Positions 1-7,949 are shown, counted from the stretch's first letter. The stretch: DNA of 12,329 nt from CAZYJD01 sp964647785 (GCA_964647785.1 CAZYJD010000062.1:1-12329); one strand, 5' to 3'. Numbers and translations: made by a program. Notes: generated from the sequence alone by a model not told the origin.

Positions 1-927
1 ACATCCTGGCATGCCGGATTGGTTGGGGAATACCTGATTGAAGAATTTGCAAGACTGCCGGTGGAGGTAGAATATGCGTCGGAATTCCGATACAGGAACC
101 CCATTGTGAGTGAAGATGACCTGGTTATAGCCATTTCACAATCGGGCGAAACAGCAGACACCCTTGCAGCTCTTGAGCTGGCTAAAGAAAAGGGAGCTAC
201 CGTTTACGGCATTTGCAATGTGGTGGGCTCATCCATCCCTAGAATGACAAATGCCGGGGCCTACACGCATGCGGGTCCGGAAATAGGAGTGGCTTCCACC
301 AAGGCTTTTACAGCACAAGTAACGGTCTTGATTCTCTTCGCTCTTGGGGTGGCGCAGATCAGAGGTAAAATAACGGGAGAACGATTGCGCTCCATTTTTG
401 CTGAACTTGATACCATTCCGGATAAAGTAGAAGACCTGTTGAGCTCTTGTGCAAACGAAGTGAAGCAGGTGGCAGAACTGTATAAAAACGCCACCAATTT
501 CCTCTACCTCGGAAGAGGGTATAATTTTCCGGTAGCCTTGGAAGGCGCTTTGAAGCTCAAAGAGATCTCTTACATCCATGCAGAGGGCTATCCGGCGGCT
601 GAAATGAAACACGGTCCCATTGCCCTGATTGATGAGCATATGCCGGTGGTGGTTATTGCAACCAAAAGAGGGAATTACGAAAAAGTGCTTAGCAACATTC
701 AAGAAGTAAAAGCGCGCAAAGGAAAGATTATTGCCATTGTAACGGAAGGCGATACCAAGGTTGCTGAAATTGCGGACCATGTCATTGAAATTCCGGACAC
801 AGAGGATTGCCTGGTACCCATTTTGGCCACCATTCCACTTCAGTTGCTCTCTTATTACATCGCAGTCATGAGGGGGTGCAATGTCGATCAACCGAGAAAT
901 CTCGCCAAATCCGTTACAGTGGAGTAA
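1..927 (+). CDS. glmS: Glutamine--fructose-6-phosphate aminotransferase (isomerizing), C-terminal half, 5' partial
   Basis: GlmS converts fructose-6-phosphate and glutamine to glucosamine-6-phosphate in the cytoplasm, the entry step to UDP-GlcNAc for peptidoglycan and LPS. The window opens in frame inside the gene: 308 residues are present of the roughly 610 usual for the family. The N-terminal glutaminase domain lies to the left of the window. Both SIS (sugar isomerase) domains are visible. The first has the phosphate-binding motif SQSGETADT (fragment residues 46-54). The second contains KLKEISYIHAE followed by KHGP. Glu188, His204 and Lys303 of the fragment line up without gaps with the E. 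coli isomerase residues Glu488, His504 and Lys603. The C-terminus (DQPRNLAKSVTVE) is the canonical family ending. No convincing terminator follows; about 150 nt separate it from the next gene. Identity is essentially certain. Confidence 0.98.
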   Translation, partial: TSWHAGLVGEYLIEEFARLPVEVEYASEFRYRNPIVSEDDLVIAISQSGETADTLAALELAKEKGATVYGICNVVGSSIPRMTNAGAYTHAGPEIGVASTKAFTAQVTVLILFALGVAQIRGKITGERLRSIFAELDTIPDKVEDLLSSCANEVKQVAELYKNATNFLYLGRGYNFPVALEGALKLKEISYIHAEGYPAAEMKHGPIALIDEHMPVVVIATKRGNYEKVLSNIQEVKARKGKIIAIVTEGDTKVAEIADHVIEIPDTEDCLVPILATIPLQLLSYYIAVMRGCNVDQPRNLAKSVTVE

Positions 928-1025
928 ACGCAGTGTATGTTATTTTGGACAAAAAGGGGGCGAAAAATCAAGTTCCCGTTTCTTTGATATGCTGAAAATC
1001 AGATGATTGAGTTTGTTTTTTAATC

Positions 1026-1073
1026 GAGCGCTTGGAAGGAACGCTCCTTGCACTAAAAAAGTCAAACAGGAGG
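1026..1073 (+). promoter_or_regulatory. Leader with perfect Shine-Dalgarno and competing hairpins
   Basis: AGGAGG at 1068-1073 lies 5 nt before the ATG at 1079 and decides that start over the in-frame TTG at 1007. Strong Shine-Dalgarno sequences are uncommon in Bacteroidota. Upstream, GAGCG (1026-1030) can pair with CGCTC (1042-1046), and AAGGA (1036-1040) with TCCTT (1045-1049). CTCCT (1044-1048) can also pair with AGGAG (1068-1072) and hide the ribosome-binding site. The pairings are mutually exclusive. They were seen by eye with no folding energy calculated, so the regulatory role is speculative; the ribosome-binding site itself is solid. Confidence 0.4.
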
Positions 1074-1078
1074 TTCTT

Positions 1079-1894
1079 ATGAAAACAACATTTACTCTAA
1101 TCGCTTTATTCTTTGTTTCAATTGCTCAATCCGCAGAAAGGTGGCATCCTACAAGTGGTTCCCAACTGCAAATGCGTATTGCAGCCCATGGAGACTATGA
1201 TTTGGAAGTCGGCGACAGGCACTATCGGTTTTTTCAGGGGCTAGTCGAGCTAAACAATCTTGCTCCCGGCCGCCATTTTGTGCAGGTGTCTGAATCGATT
1301 ATTGGTCGTCGTGGACAGGTGGTGGGACGAAGATTGGTCTATCGCGGAGCAGTGAATGTTCCGGCGCGTTCAAGGGTATTTGCACGTATTTTACCTCCGG
1401 GAAGACTGGTGGTTGACCGCGTGCTTCCGAATACACCAAATCGGGGAAGAGGGGGGCCAAACGGACGGATCAACGGCGGATGGCAAGATGATCATTGGAA
1501 TGATTATGACCATCGCTCCGGAAGAGGCAATTACAGTGGGTATGACAACGATGATCGATGGGGCTACGACAATAACCGTGCACCCATCCGCAGAAATGCT
1601 CCCACAGGTAGCTCGGTGAACGGAAATTTCCAATTGTTCATGCATAGCATCAGTAATGAGGCCTTTGACAAAAACCGCTTGAACCTGGGCAAAGAATACC
1701 TTCGATACAACGATTTAAGCTCACAGCAGGTAATCGAAGTGATGAATGCCCTGAGTTTTGAAAGCAGCAGGCTGGAGTTTGCAAAATTGGCTTACGGAAG
1801 GGTGTACGATCCGCAGAATTACTTTCTGGTGATGAACGCACTCACCTTTAGCAGCAGTAAGAACGAGCTGCAACGATATATTTCAGGGCTTTAA
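1079..1894 (+). CDS. Secreted DUF4476 domain protein with Gly/Asn/Asp/Arg-rich linker
   Basis: A 271-residue exported protein of unknown function. Residues 1-18 form a Sec signal peptide (hydrophobic LIALFFVSIA, cleavage likely after AQS). Residues about 40-110 resemble a small beta-sandwich of the PEGA/carboxypeptidase-regulatory sort (LEVGDRHYRF, then LNNLAPGRHFVQV). Residues 119-178 are a low-complexity linker rich in G, R, N, D, W and Y. Residues 183-268 match DUF4476: F..FMHSISNEAFDKNRL, SSQQVIEVMNALSFESSRLEFAK, YDPQNYF, and a closing repeat of the NALTFSSS type. This architecture is common in Bacteroidota, and the protein is probably periplasmic or outer-membrane associated. The ATG is chosen for its AGGAGG and signal peptide. 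The gene ends 31 nt before a strong terminator, so it is probably monocistronic. The biochemical role is unknown. Confidence 0.85.
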   Translation: MKTTFTLIALFFVSIAQSAERWHPTSGSQLQMRIAAHGDYDLEVGDRHYRFFQGLVELNNLAPGRHFVQVSESIIGRRGQVVGRRLVYRGAVNVPARSRVFARILPPGRLVVDRVLPNTPNRGRGGPNGRINGGWQDDHWNDYDHRSGRGNYSGYDNDDRWGYDNNRAPIRRNAPTGSSVNGNFQLFMHSISNEAFDKNRLNLGKEYLRYNDLSSQQVIEVMNALSFESSRLEFAKLAYGRVYDPQNYFLVMNALTFSSSKNELQRYISGL

Positions 1895-1913
1895 TCTCTG
1901 ATAATTTTCAGCG

Positions 1914-1921
1914 TATCTTTG
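1914..1921 (+). promoter_or_regulatory. Candidate -7 promoter element (TATCTTTG) for the beta-barrel gene
   Basis: TATCTTTG fits the Bacteroidota sigma -7 consensus TAnnTTTG exactly and lies 52 nt before the ATG at 1974. No TTG -33 element is visible at the usual spacing. Transcription would begin near 1928, inside the left arm of the terminator of the upstream gene, so the new transcript would lack an intact terminator stem. Confidence 0.35.
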
Positions 1922-1925
1922 GATG

Positions 1926-1953
1926 CCGCCATCGATTATCGGTGGCGGTTTTT
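1926..1953 (+). terminator. Strong rho-independent terminator after the DUF4476 gene
   Basis: A 10-bp stem (1926-1935 with 1939-1948, including one G-U pair) closes a UUA triloop and is followed at once by five Ts (1949-1953). It begins 31 nt after the DUF4476 stop codon. The stem is GC-rich at its base (CCGCC/GGCGG). This is the clearest intrinsic terminator in the window. Confidence 0.88.
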
Positions 1954-1973
1954 CGTGCATAAACTTTAGAAGT

Positions 1974-2561
1974 ATGAGGGTTTTTTCGTTTTTGTGTGGT
2001 CTACTTGTACTGTTGCAGGTAAGGTCACAAGAGCTGCCTGAGCCCAGGAATGTATCTGTTTTTAGTTTGGGAGGCGCCCTGGCGTTGCGAACATTTCTGG
2101 CCACGGAAGACACCAGTGTTCAAATCAATCGGAGTGGAACGCCGGTTATAGGCTTATCGCACGATGTGCACATCAAAAAAAATCTTTCGCTGGGTGCATC
2201 TCTGGCTTACCAGCATTTCAATCTCAGTTTACGCGATTCTACCGGTCTGCAACTGTTGGAGTCGGGCAGGGTTTATCGGGCTTATGCGGGTTTAAGAGCA
2301 TTGTATTTTCTCGACAATTACGAACGCATGGATTTTTATTGCGGGATTAAAGCTGGGGTGATTCTGTTTCGTAGTGGAGAAATTTCGGGTCCACAGGCAT
2401 TTCGCTCAGACATTGAAAGAACCCAAAATGGCATACGACCTGCCATTGGGCTCATACCATTGGGTTTTAGATATCATGCAGAAAACAACTTTGGCTTTTG
2501 TTTGGAAAGCAGCCTTGGGGTGCCCACATTTATTTCGGCAGGCGTGTTTTATGGTTTTTGA
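1974..2561 (+). CDS. Predicted small outer-membrane beta-barrel protein
   Basis: A 195-residue exported protein that I cannot assign to a named family. Residues 1-18 are a signal peptide (MRVFSFLCGLLVLLQVRSQ, cleavage near Ser18/Gln19). The mature part alternates hydrophobic and polar residues in short strands separated by turns: VSVFSLGGALALRTF, LSLGASLAYQHFNLSL, RAYAGLRALYFL, MDFYCGIKAGVILF, IRPAIGLIPLGFRYH, FGFCLESSLGV. It ends in an aromatic residue (VFYGF), as outer-membrane barrels usually do. The length suggests an 8-strand barrel like those in PF13568/OmpW-type families. The ATG at 1974 is preferred over the in-frame ATG at 1923 because the latter lies inside the terminator and would put 17 residues ahead of the signal peptide. 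The gene converges on the DUF4197 gene with 12 nt between them. Confidence 0.7.
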   Translation: MRVFSFLCGLLVLLQVRSQELPEPRNVSVFSLGGALALRTFLATEDTSVQINRSGTPVIGLSHDVHIKKNLSLGASLAYQHFNLSLRDSTGLQLLESGRVYRAYAGLRALYFLDNYERMDFYCGIKAGVILFRSGEISGPQAFRSDIERTQNGIRPAIGLIPLGFRYHAENNFGFCLESSLGVPTFISAGVFYGF

Positions 2562-2573
2562 GAAAAAGGGCGT

Positions 2574-3329
2574 TTACTTATTCTGATCGGCGTAATCGAA
2601 AACCTTCTTCAGCAATTCGGTGGTGCGAGCAATGGGATTTGCTCTGATCTTATTTTCCTCCGCTCTGATTTGAGAGAACAAGGCGCTCATGGCTTTGTCG
2701 GTTACATAGTCATTCAAGTTGGTTTCTACATTTTTGTTCATGACCATGTTGTAGGCCGAGCTAACCTTGGACCAGGGCTCGTTGATGTTCACTTCTTTGA
2801 GCGATTGCTCAATTACCGGGTGGAACTTTTCTTTTAGCTGTGCAGCGGTGGAGTTTTCAAGATAAGCGGTGGCAGCACCATCACCACCGGTCACAATTTT
2901 TACAGCATCTGCAATGGACATGGATCGGATGGCGTTGATGAATATCGGTTTTGCCTCTGCCATGGCGTTTTCGGCGCCCCTGTTCATGGCGGTCACCACC
3001 TTGTCTAGATACGGGCCCGCCAGCGCATTGGCTAAGGCATTTTTTCGTATTTTTTGTTCGGCCTCTTGCACTTCTTGGGGCAGTAATATTTTATAGGCAG
3101 CATTTTTTAAAAAGCCATCTGTTTTGCCTAGGAACGAGGTACCATTGCCCACCCCAATCTCCAGGGCTTGTTTCAGCCCGCCGGCTGCTTCTTCTTGGCT
3201 TATGCCACCTTCCATGGTTTTTAGTACTTCATTGGTGGTATGAATGATTTGCCCCATATTTCCGCACGAAATGCTGAGCAAGCAAATGCATCCGAATAGG
3301 GCCAAAGGCTTAAGGAGTGTTTTTTTCAT
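2574..3329 (-). CDS. DUF4197 family lipoprotein
   Basis: A 251-residue protein with a lipoprotein-type signal: hydrophobic LLKPLALFGCICLLSIS followed by Cys22 and Gly-Asn. The lipobox (SIS-C) is relaxed, as is frequent in Bacteroidota. The rest matches DUF4197 (PF13852): GGLKQALEIGVGNGTSFLGK, the LLPQEVQEAEQKIRK segment, MNRGAENAMAEAKPIF, and a long helical C-terminal half containing GDGAATAYLENSTAAQLKEK. DUF4197 proteins occur widely in Gram-negative envelopes but have no established activity. The gene starts 13 nt after the stop of the GH3/serine-hydrolase gene on the same strand, so the two are almost certainly co-transcribed, which suggests an envelope-related role. No acidic lipoprotein-export signal follows the Cys, so a periplasm-facing location is more likely than surface display. 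Confidence 0.88.
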   Translation of the reverse strand: MKKTLLKPLALFGCICLLSISCGNMGQIIHTTNEVLKTMEGGISQEEAAGGLKQALEIGVGNGTSFLGKTDGFLKNAAYKILLPQEVQEAEQKIRKNALANALAGPYLDKVVTAMNRGAENAMAEAKPIFINAIRSMSIADAVKIVTGGDGAATAYLENSTAAQLKEKFHPVIEQSLKEVNINEPWSKVSSAYNMVMNKNVETNLNDYVTDKAMSALFSQIRAEENKIRANPIARTTELLKKVFDYADQNK

Positions 3330-3342
3330 GGGTTTATTAGAT

Positions 3343-6309
3343 TCAGTGATCGGTAGATTCGTCGATTTTTTCCAGTTTCAGCGATTCATAAATCACATCC
3401 ATAATGGAGGTGCGTATGTTCTCAGTAATGAGCTTTTTATTGTCTGCATCGGGGTGCACCCGGTTGGAGAGAAAAACGTAAATGAGGTCGTTCTCCGGAT
3501 CGGCCCAAACCATGGTTCCGGTAAAACCCGTGTGTCCGAAACAAGCCGCCGGAGCCAGATCAGACGCAGGGTTGGCTAAACTTCTGTCCGTCTCAGGCTT
3601 ATCGAATCCAAGACCGCGTCGGTAATCGTTCTGATATTTTTTTGTGAATTTGTCAATGGTTTCAGCCTCGAGGAACTGCTGGTTGTTGTAGTTTCCACCG
3701 TTGAGTAGCATTTGCATCAAGGCAGCCAAATCAAATGCATTGGAGAAAAGCCCCGCATGACCTGAAACACCACCCATCATGGCAGCAGCGGGATCGTGAA
3801 CATAGCCATGAATCAAATCGGTTCTGAAGTCTTTGGCGAATTCTGTCGGAATGATGCGGTCATCGGTAAAGTACATTTTGGGTTTGAAACCAAGCGTGCT
3901 GAGCCCCATGGGCAGATAAAACTGCTGCTTTACATACTCATCGAAAGGCAATGGCTGTACTTGCTCTACCACTTCTTTCAAGAGGATCATGCCCAGGTCG
4001 CTGTACACATATTTTCCAGGCTTTTTTACAGGCGATTTAACAATCCATCGGATGATGCTGTCCGGAAGACTTTTGTTCACATAAAGTGAATTTGCAACCT
4101 CAAAAGGATAAGTCATTTTTTGGGTGGATGCATAGTAAAAATCGTAGCTATCTGCATCCTTTCTGGTGCGCAGGTAGAAAGGTATCCATCCCTGAAGGCC
4201 TGCAGTATGACTTAAAACCTGTTCAAATGTGATATGTTCCTTGTTGCTGCCATTTAAATAAGGCAGGTATTTCGATAAAGGATCATTCAAAAAGAGGTAG
4301 CCTTCTTCAGATAGTTTCATCACGGCCAAACTGGTGGCGGCAATTTTGGTGATCGAAGCCAAATCGTACAAATCGTCTACTTGAACGTGATTGGCTGATC
4401 GATCATAGGTATGATGACCATAGGCTTGGTAATAAACTACTTCGCCTTTTCTGGCAATGAGTACTTGCGCACCCGGACAGGCTGAAATTTCTATGGCGCG
4501 TTGAGCAATTGAGTCTATTTTGCTGGTATTGAGCCAGTTGTCCTTTTTTTCTTCAGGATGTGCTAATCCAAGTTTAGTTTTTTTTTCCAGTTTGAGTCCC
4601 TGTCCTGCCTTGTATAAACCACTGCTTACAGTGAGCTTTCCATTGATTTTGTTGACCCCACAAAGAGCAAGTGCAGCATTTTTTTGGTAAAGATCAGCGT
4701 CATCATAGGCCAGTAAAATGGCTGAGGGATCGGGAAAATATTCCAATGCATAGGGGTTGCCAAACAACACCAGTGTAACCTTATTGCTGAGCGAAAGCGA
4801 GGAAACCAATTGTTTCATACCATTGGTAATGCCGTATCCTCTGGAAGCGTATTTGCTCAAACCGTGCAGAGATATTACCACGCGTTCATACGCTTTCATT
4901 TCGTCAATCAAGCGTATCTGTTCTTCTGCAGAGGGGTTGGAAGCGCATTGAATGAAATCAGCATTGACATACAATCGGGCCGTTTTTTGAAAAGTTTCGG
5001 GTTGCGAACTTCCAATGGCCAATAGCGCCGTTTTGGCTTGTTCTGTTTTTAATGGTAGTTGACGGAACTCGTCTTTAATCACCACCAAACTTTCACTGAT
5101 GAGTTTGGATTTGAGCTGATTGGCCTTGGGTGGATTGAGATTGTTCAACAGGCCTTTTTCGGGTTTGGGGCTGTATTTGTCTAAGCCGCACCAACGCTTT
5201 GCAGCCAGTATTTTGAGCACTTTATTGTTGAGTGCCTCTTCGCTCCATTCACCTTCTTCTATGGCTTTTTGAATGCGTTCAATGGCTGCGGGTACATCTT
5301 CAGGGCCCAATAGAATGTCATTGCCGGCTTTAAGCGCTTTCCATTCCAGTTCACCGCTTTGGTGAAAACTGCTTACGCCTTTCATGTTCAGTGCATCTGT
5401 AAAAACGAGACCTTTAAATCCCATTTGTTTTCGGAGTATTTGTTGAATGGCCTCGGGAGACAGGGAGGTGGCTTGACCGGGGGTATCATCGATGGCAGGA
5501 ATATAGAGGTGGGCACTCATGATGCTGCGCACCCCTTTTTCAAACATGTATCGGAAAGGGTAAAGTTCAAAAGAATCGAGGTGATAGCGGCTGTGGTTGA
5601 TCACTGGTAAATCTTTATGCGAGTCTACTTCCGTATCGCCATGACCGGGAAAGTGCTTTGCACAGGCAATGATGCTTTCTTCCTGCATGCCTTTGGCATA
5701 AAGCCAGGCTTTTCGGGCCACATTTTCTTTGTTCTCGCCAAAAGAACGGAAATTAATGACAGGATTGTTGGGGTTGTTGTTGATATCGGCAACCGGAGCA
5801 AAGTTCACGTGTATACCCATTCTTCTGCACTGGCGGCCAATTTCACGTCCCATTTGGTAAATAAGCTCTTCATTCTGAACAGCTCCGAGGGCGAGTTGAT
5901 AGGGGAATTTAGTGGTATTGCCAAGGCGCATGCTCAGCCCCCATTCACCGTCAATGGCAATGAGCATGGGAACAACTGAGAGGGCTTGTAGTTCGTTGGT
6001 AAATCGCAATTGTTCGAGTGCATTGCCTTTAAAGAAGATGAGTCCTCCAACCTGATAATTTTGAACGATGCTTTTTACTTCATCCAGATGGCGCTGGCCA
6101 AGGGTGGGGCGCACTTCAATCATCAGCAGCTGGGCAATCTTTTGTTCGGTGCTCATGCTGTCTAGCTGTGCCTGTTCCCACTGACCCGCTTCAAATAAAT
6201 CGGGTGGTTGGGTTCCCAATTGAAAAGCACTGCTAATCAGTAATAAAAACAATAATGTGGTTTCTCTTAACCCCTTAAATTGATATTGAATCATTTTAAA
6301 AATACTCAT
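3343..6309 (-). CDS. Periplasmic GH3 (NagZ-type beta-N-acetylglucosaminidase) fused to a class C beta-lactamase-like serine hydrolase
   Basis: A 988-residue two-enzyme fusion. A signal peptide lies at about residues 12-33 (TTLLFLLLISSAFQ). The start may be Met1 (ATG at 6309) or Met6. Residues about 50-370 are a GH3 N-terminal domain with the NagZ signature KHFPGHGDTEVDSH (218-231), whose Asp-His pair is the usual acid/base dyad of NagZ enzymes, and the nucleophile Asp305 in FTDALNM. Residues about 400-570 fit the GH3 C-terminal domain. Residues about 595-980 are a PF00144 serine hydrolase: SITK (652-655, the SxxK motif), YSD (769-771, the YxN position) and HTG (926-928, the KTG position). The likely role is peptidoglycan turnover in the periplasm: the GH3 part would release GlcNAc from muropeptides and the serine hydrolase would act on peptide or ester bonds. 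This fusion is recurrent in Bacteroidota. The gene lies 89 nt downstream of ostA and 13 nt upstream of the DUF4197 gene, all on the minus strand. Confidence 0.93.
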   Translation of the reverse strand: MSIFKMIQYQFKGLRETTLLFLLLISSAFQLGTQPPDLFEAGQWEQAQLDSMSTEQKIAQLLMIEVRPTLGQRHLDEVKSIVQNYQVGGLIFFKGNALEQLRFTNELQALSVVPMLIAIDGEWGLSMRLGNTTKFPYQLALGAVQNEELIYQMGREIGRQCRRMGIHVNFAPVADINNNPNNPVINFRSFGENKENVARKAWLYAKGMQEESIIACAKHFPGHGDTEVDSHKDLPVINHSRYHLDSFELYPFRYMFEKGVRSIMSAHLYIPAIDDTPGQATSLSPEAIQQILRKQMGFKGLVFTDALNMKGVSSFHQSGELEWKALKAGNDILLGPEDVPAAIERIQKAIEEGEWSEEALNNKVLKILAAKRWCGLDKYSPKPEKGLLNNLNPPKANQLKSKLISESLVVIKDEFRQLPLKTEQAKTALLAIGSSQPETFQKTARLYVNADFIQCASNPSAEEQIRLIDEMKAYERVVISLHGLSKYASRGYGITNGMKQLVSSLSLSNKVTLVLFGNPYALEYFPDPSAILLAYDDADLYQKNAALALCGVNKINGKLTVSSGLYKAGQGLKLEKKTKLGLAHPEEKKDNWLNTSKIDSIAQRAIEISACPGAQVLIARKGEVVYYQAYGHHTYDRSANHVQVDDLYDLASITKIAATSLAVMKLSEEGYLFLNDPLSKYLPYLNGSNKEHITFEQVLSHTAGLQGWIPFYLRTRKDADSYDFYYASTQKMTYPFEVANSLYVNKSLPDSIIRWIVKSPVKKPGKYVYSDLGMILLKEVVEQVQPLPFDEYVKQQFYLPMGLSTLGFKPKMYFTDDRIIPTEFAKDFRTDLIHGYVHDPAAAMMGGVSGHAGLFSNAFDLAALMQMLLNGGNYNNQQFLEAETIDKFTKKYQNDYRRGLGFDKPETDRSLANPASDLAPAACFGHTGFTGTMVWADPENDLIYVFLSNRVHPDADNKKLITENIRTSIMDVIYESLKLEKIDESTDH

Positions 6310-6334
6310 GATGCCACTCTTCCAGCCTGATATA

Positions 6335-6363
6335 CAATTCTACTGGTTCCGCTTTGTAAACAA
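6335..6363 (-). promoter_or_regulatory. Possible internal promoter ahead of the GH3 fusion gene
   Basis: On the minus strand TTG (6363-6361) is followed after 18 nt by TAGAATTG (6342-6335), which differs from the Bacteroidota -7 consensus TAnnTTTG by one base. The spacing suits a -33/-7 pair, and initiation would fall about 20 nt before the ATG at 6309. It would allow transcription of the GH3 and DUF4197 genes independent of ostA. Confidence 0.3.
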
Positions 6364-6398
6364 CGAACTGACTTATCAACCAAGTACAAGAACTGTAC

Positions 6399-7913
6399 CT
6401 ATTCGTAGTAAGATGGAAAATGCGGGAGTGGGGTGTTTAGTAATTCAAGGAAAGCTGATCGCTGTGGGCGCTGGTCGATTTTCCAATCAAACCCCGACAA
6501 TTGCTTTCGATCATCCGGCAATTCTGATGGCGGATAGAAGGTTCCCTCCGGTTGGGTGTAGAATCGAATGCCCCGAACTTTGTTGTTTTCAATGCCAATA
6601 TTCATCTCTGCACAACGGATGTCGTTTACACCGGTATAGCTGCCGTCGTCTTCTCTGGCATAGTAAACGCTTTCTCCATTCCCATTCACCAATACTTCAT
6701 GCAGTTGATTGTTCAGAAATTGACCGGTTAACTCCTTTCCTTTGATTTGGTTGTACCGCACACTGTCTTCTTCTGAGATGATCATCGCATTTCTACGAAC
6801 AAAAAAGTGGTCGAGTGTTCCGTTTTTGCGGAATACAGATATGGTGTCACCATATATCTGATTGTTTTCGTTCCAAAGTATGGGGTGATGAAAAAGGTGA
6901 ATGCTCGAATCGTTGAAAGCATAGACAAGCGAGTCGCAAGTTCCTTGCAAATCATAGCGGTAAACACTTGTCTGTGGAAAAGCGCTCAGCGTACGAATTC
7001 CGGCGGTATCGGTTTGATCAAATAAGGTATCTGCAATCAATAGCAGGGTATCTTGGTTTTCATACTGCATGGCTGCTGCCTGTCCGTAGATACGCGATTT
7101 TTTTTCCTTTTGGTAGTACTCACTCCTTTGTCCGTAAACGCTGATATTTTCTAACGTATCGTGCAGCGCTATATTCCCGAAGGCTCTTCCCAAACCAGTG
7201 TTTCGGTTGTACAGCAGGCTATCGGCCAAAAGCAGGTTGTTTTCGCTTCTCAAATAGGCTCCTTTGCTAAATTGTGAAGTATTGGCCAGGGTGTTGTACC
7301 AGCCATAGCTGCAGAAGATGAGGTTTTCTTCGCTGCGGATGTAGGTGGGTCCGAAGAAATAGGCAATGCGACTGAGCGTGTTGTATTGCAGGGTGTCGCA
7401 GTCCATGGTGTATTCTTCGTTCCACAGGTGTACATTTTTTCGGAAGAAAAAGGTTTTGCTTGATGCGTGATAGGTTCCGGTGCCACTCTTCAGTCTGTTT
7501 TCGTCATTTACAATTTCACCGCCCTGTTGATAGTAGCCGATTTTTTCTTCCATGAGGTATTCAACAGAAGGGGTTCGGAGGGTCATCTGGCGGTCGCTCA
7601 TCCGCACATTGCCATCAACCCTTGCTCTTCTGGCATCGCCGTCGTAGTGCAGGTGATCGCCCCAAAGATTGAGTGTATCCTGTTGATTGATATGGATGTT
7701 TCCGAAGGCTTCGACCCGGTTCTCGTCTTCATAGAACCAAGCGCTATCGCAACTCATTAGCGCGTTGTTGTGTTTGAACCGTACATTCCCTTTGCAGCGC
7801 TGGATGCGACCAAAGCCCTGGTCGTATTCCAATTCGTCCGCACCCAGTATTTCAATTTGTTTTTGGGCTTGTGCCTCGGAGAGAAAAAACGCACACAAAA
7901 GGAGCGTAACCAT
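6399..7913 (-). CDS. OstA/LptA-like protein, Bacteroidota type (LPS transport)
   Basis: A 504-residue exported protein of the OstA-like family (OstA_2, PF13100), related to the LptA/LptD N-terminal beta-jellyroll that bridges LPS across the periplasm. Residues 1-16 are a signal peptide (VTLLLCAFFLSEAQA). The mature part is built from repeated OstA-type strands: ADELEYD, GNVRFKHNNALMSCDSAWFY, FGNIHINQQDTLNLWGDHLHYD, GNVRMSDRQMTLRTPSVEY. The C-terminal part keeps the family ending (PEGTFYPPSELP, QLSGFDWK, RP). The ATG at 7913 is chosen because it begins the signal peptide and follows an exact -7 promoter box. A GTG at 8009 in the same frame would put 32 residues ahead of the signal peptide and would include that promoter. 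The gene is the first of a three-gene minus-strand envelope cluster and is divergent from tilS. The family is confident; the exact Lpt role is inferred. Confidence 0.9.
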   Translation of the reverse strand: MVTLLLCAFFLSEAQAQKQIEILGADELEYDQGFGRIQRCKGNVRFKHNNALMSCDSAWFYEDENRVEAFGNIHINQQDTLNLWGDHLHYDGDARRARVDGNVRMSDRQMTLRTPSVEYLMEEKIGYYQQGGEIVNDENRLKSGTGTYHASSKTFFFRKNVHLWNEEYTMDCDTLQYNTLSRIAYFFGPTYIRSEENLIFCSYGWYNTLANTSQFSKGAYLRSENNLLLADSLLYNRNTGLGRAFGNIALHDTLENISVYGQRSEYYQKEKKSRIYGQAAAMQYENQDTLLLIADTLFDQTDTAGIRTLSAFPQTSVYRYDLQGTCDSLVYAFNDSSIHLFHHPILWNENNQIYGDTISVFRKNGTLDHFFVRRNAMIISEEDSVRYNQIKGKELTGQFLNNQLHEVLVNGNGESVYYAREDDGSYTGVNDIRCAEMNIGIENNKVRGIRFYTQPEGTFYPPSELPDDRKQLSGFDWKIDQRPQRSAFLELLNTPLPHFPSYYE

Positions 7914-7941
7914 ATGTTTCAGCGCAATCAAAATAGAAGCA

Positions 7942-7949
7942 CAAAGGTA
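7942..7949 (-). promoter_or_regulatory. -7 promoter element (TACCTTTG) of ostA
   Basis: TACCTTTG on the minus strand is an exact match to the Bacteroidota -7 consensus TAnnTTTG. Initiation about 7 nt downstream gives a leader of roughly 20-25 nt before the ATG at 7913, which supports that start. No well-spaced TTG -33 element was found. Confidence 0.5.

Noticed and set aside
229..891. 220-codon open frame on the minus strand inside glmS
   Set aside because: It lies wholly antisense to an unmistakable GlmS and its translation has no recognisable domain; it is a shadow of the coding strand.
928..1025. Possible glmS terminator (CTGA-AAA-TCAG followed by a T-rich stretch) and a TTTCTTTG promoter-like site at 979-986
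   Set aside because: The stem is 4 bp and distant from the T-tract, and the promoter-like site has one mismatch and no spaced TTG partner; neither is convincing.
2555..2576. TTTTT-GAG-AAAAA inverted repeat between the convergent genes, as a bidirectional terminator
   Set aside because: The stem is only 5 A-T pairs and lies partly within the coding end of the barrel gene; it is too weak to call.
6308..6745. 145-codon plus-strand frame opposite the GH3 start and the ostA 3' end
   Set aside because: Most of it is antisense to the conserved OstA C-terminus; the Cys/His-rich translation looks like a shadow frame.
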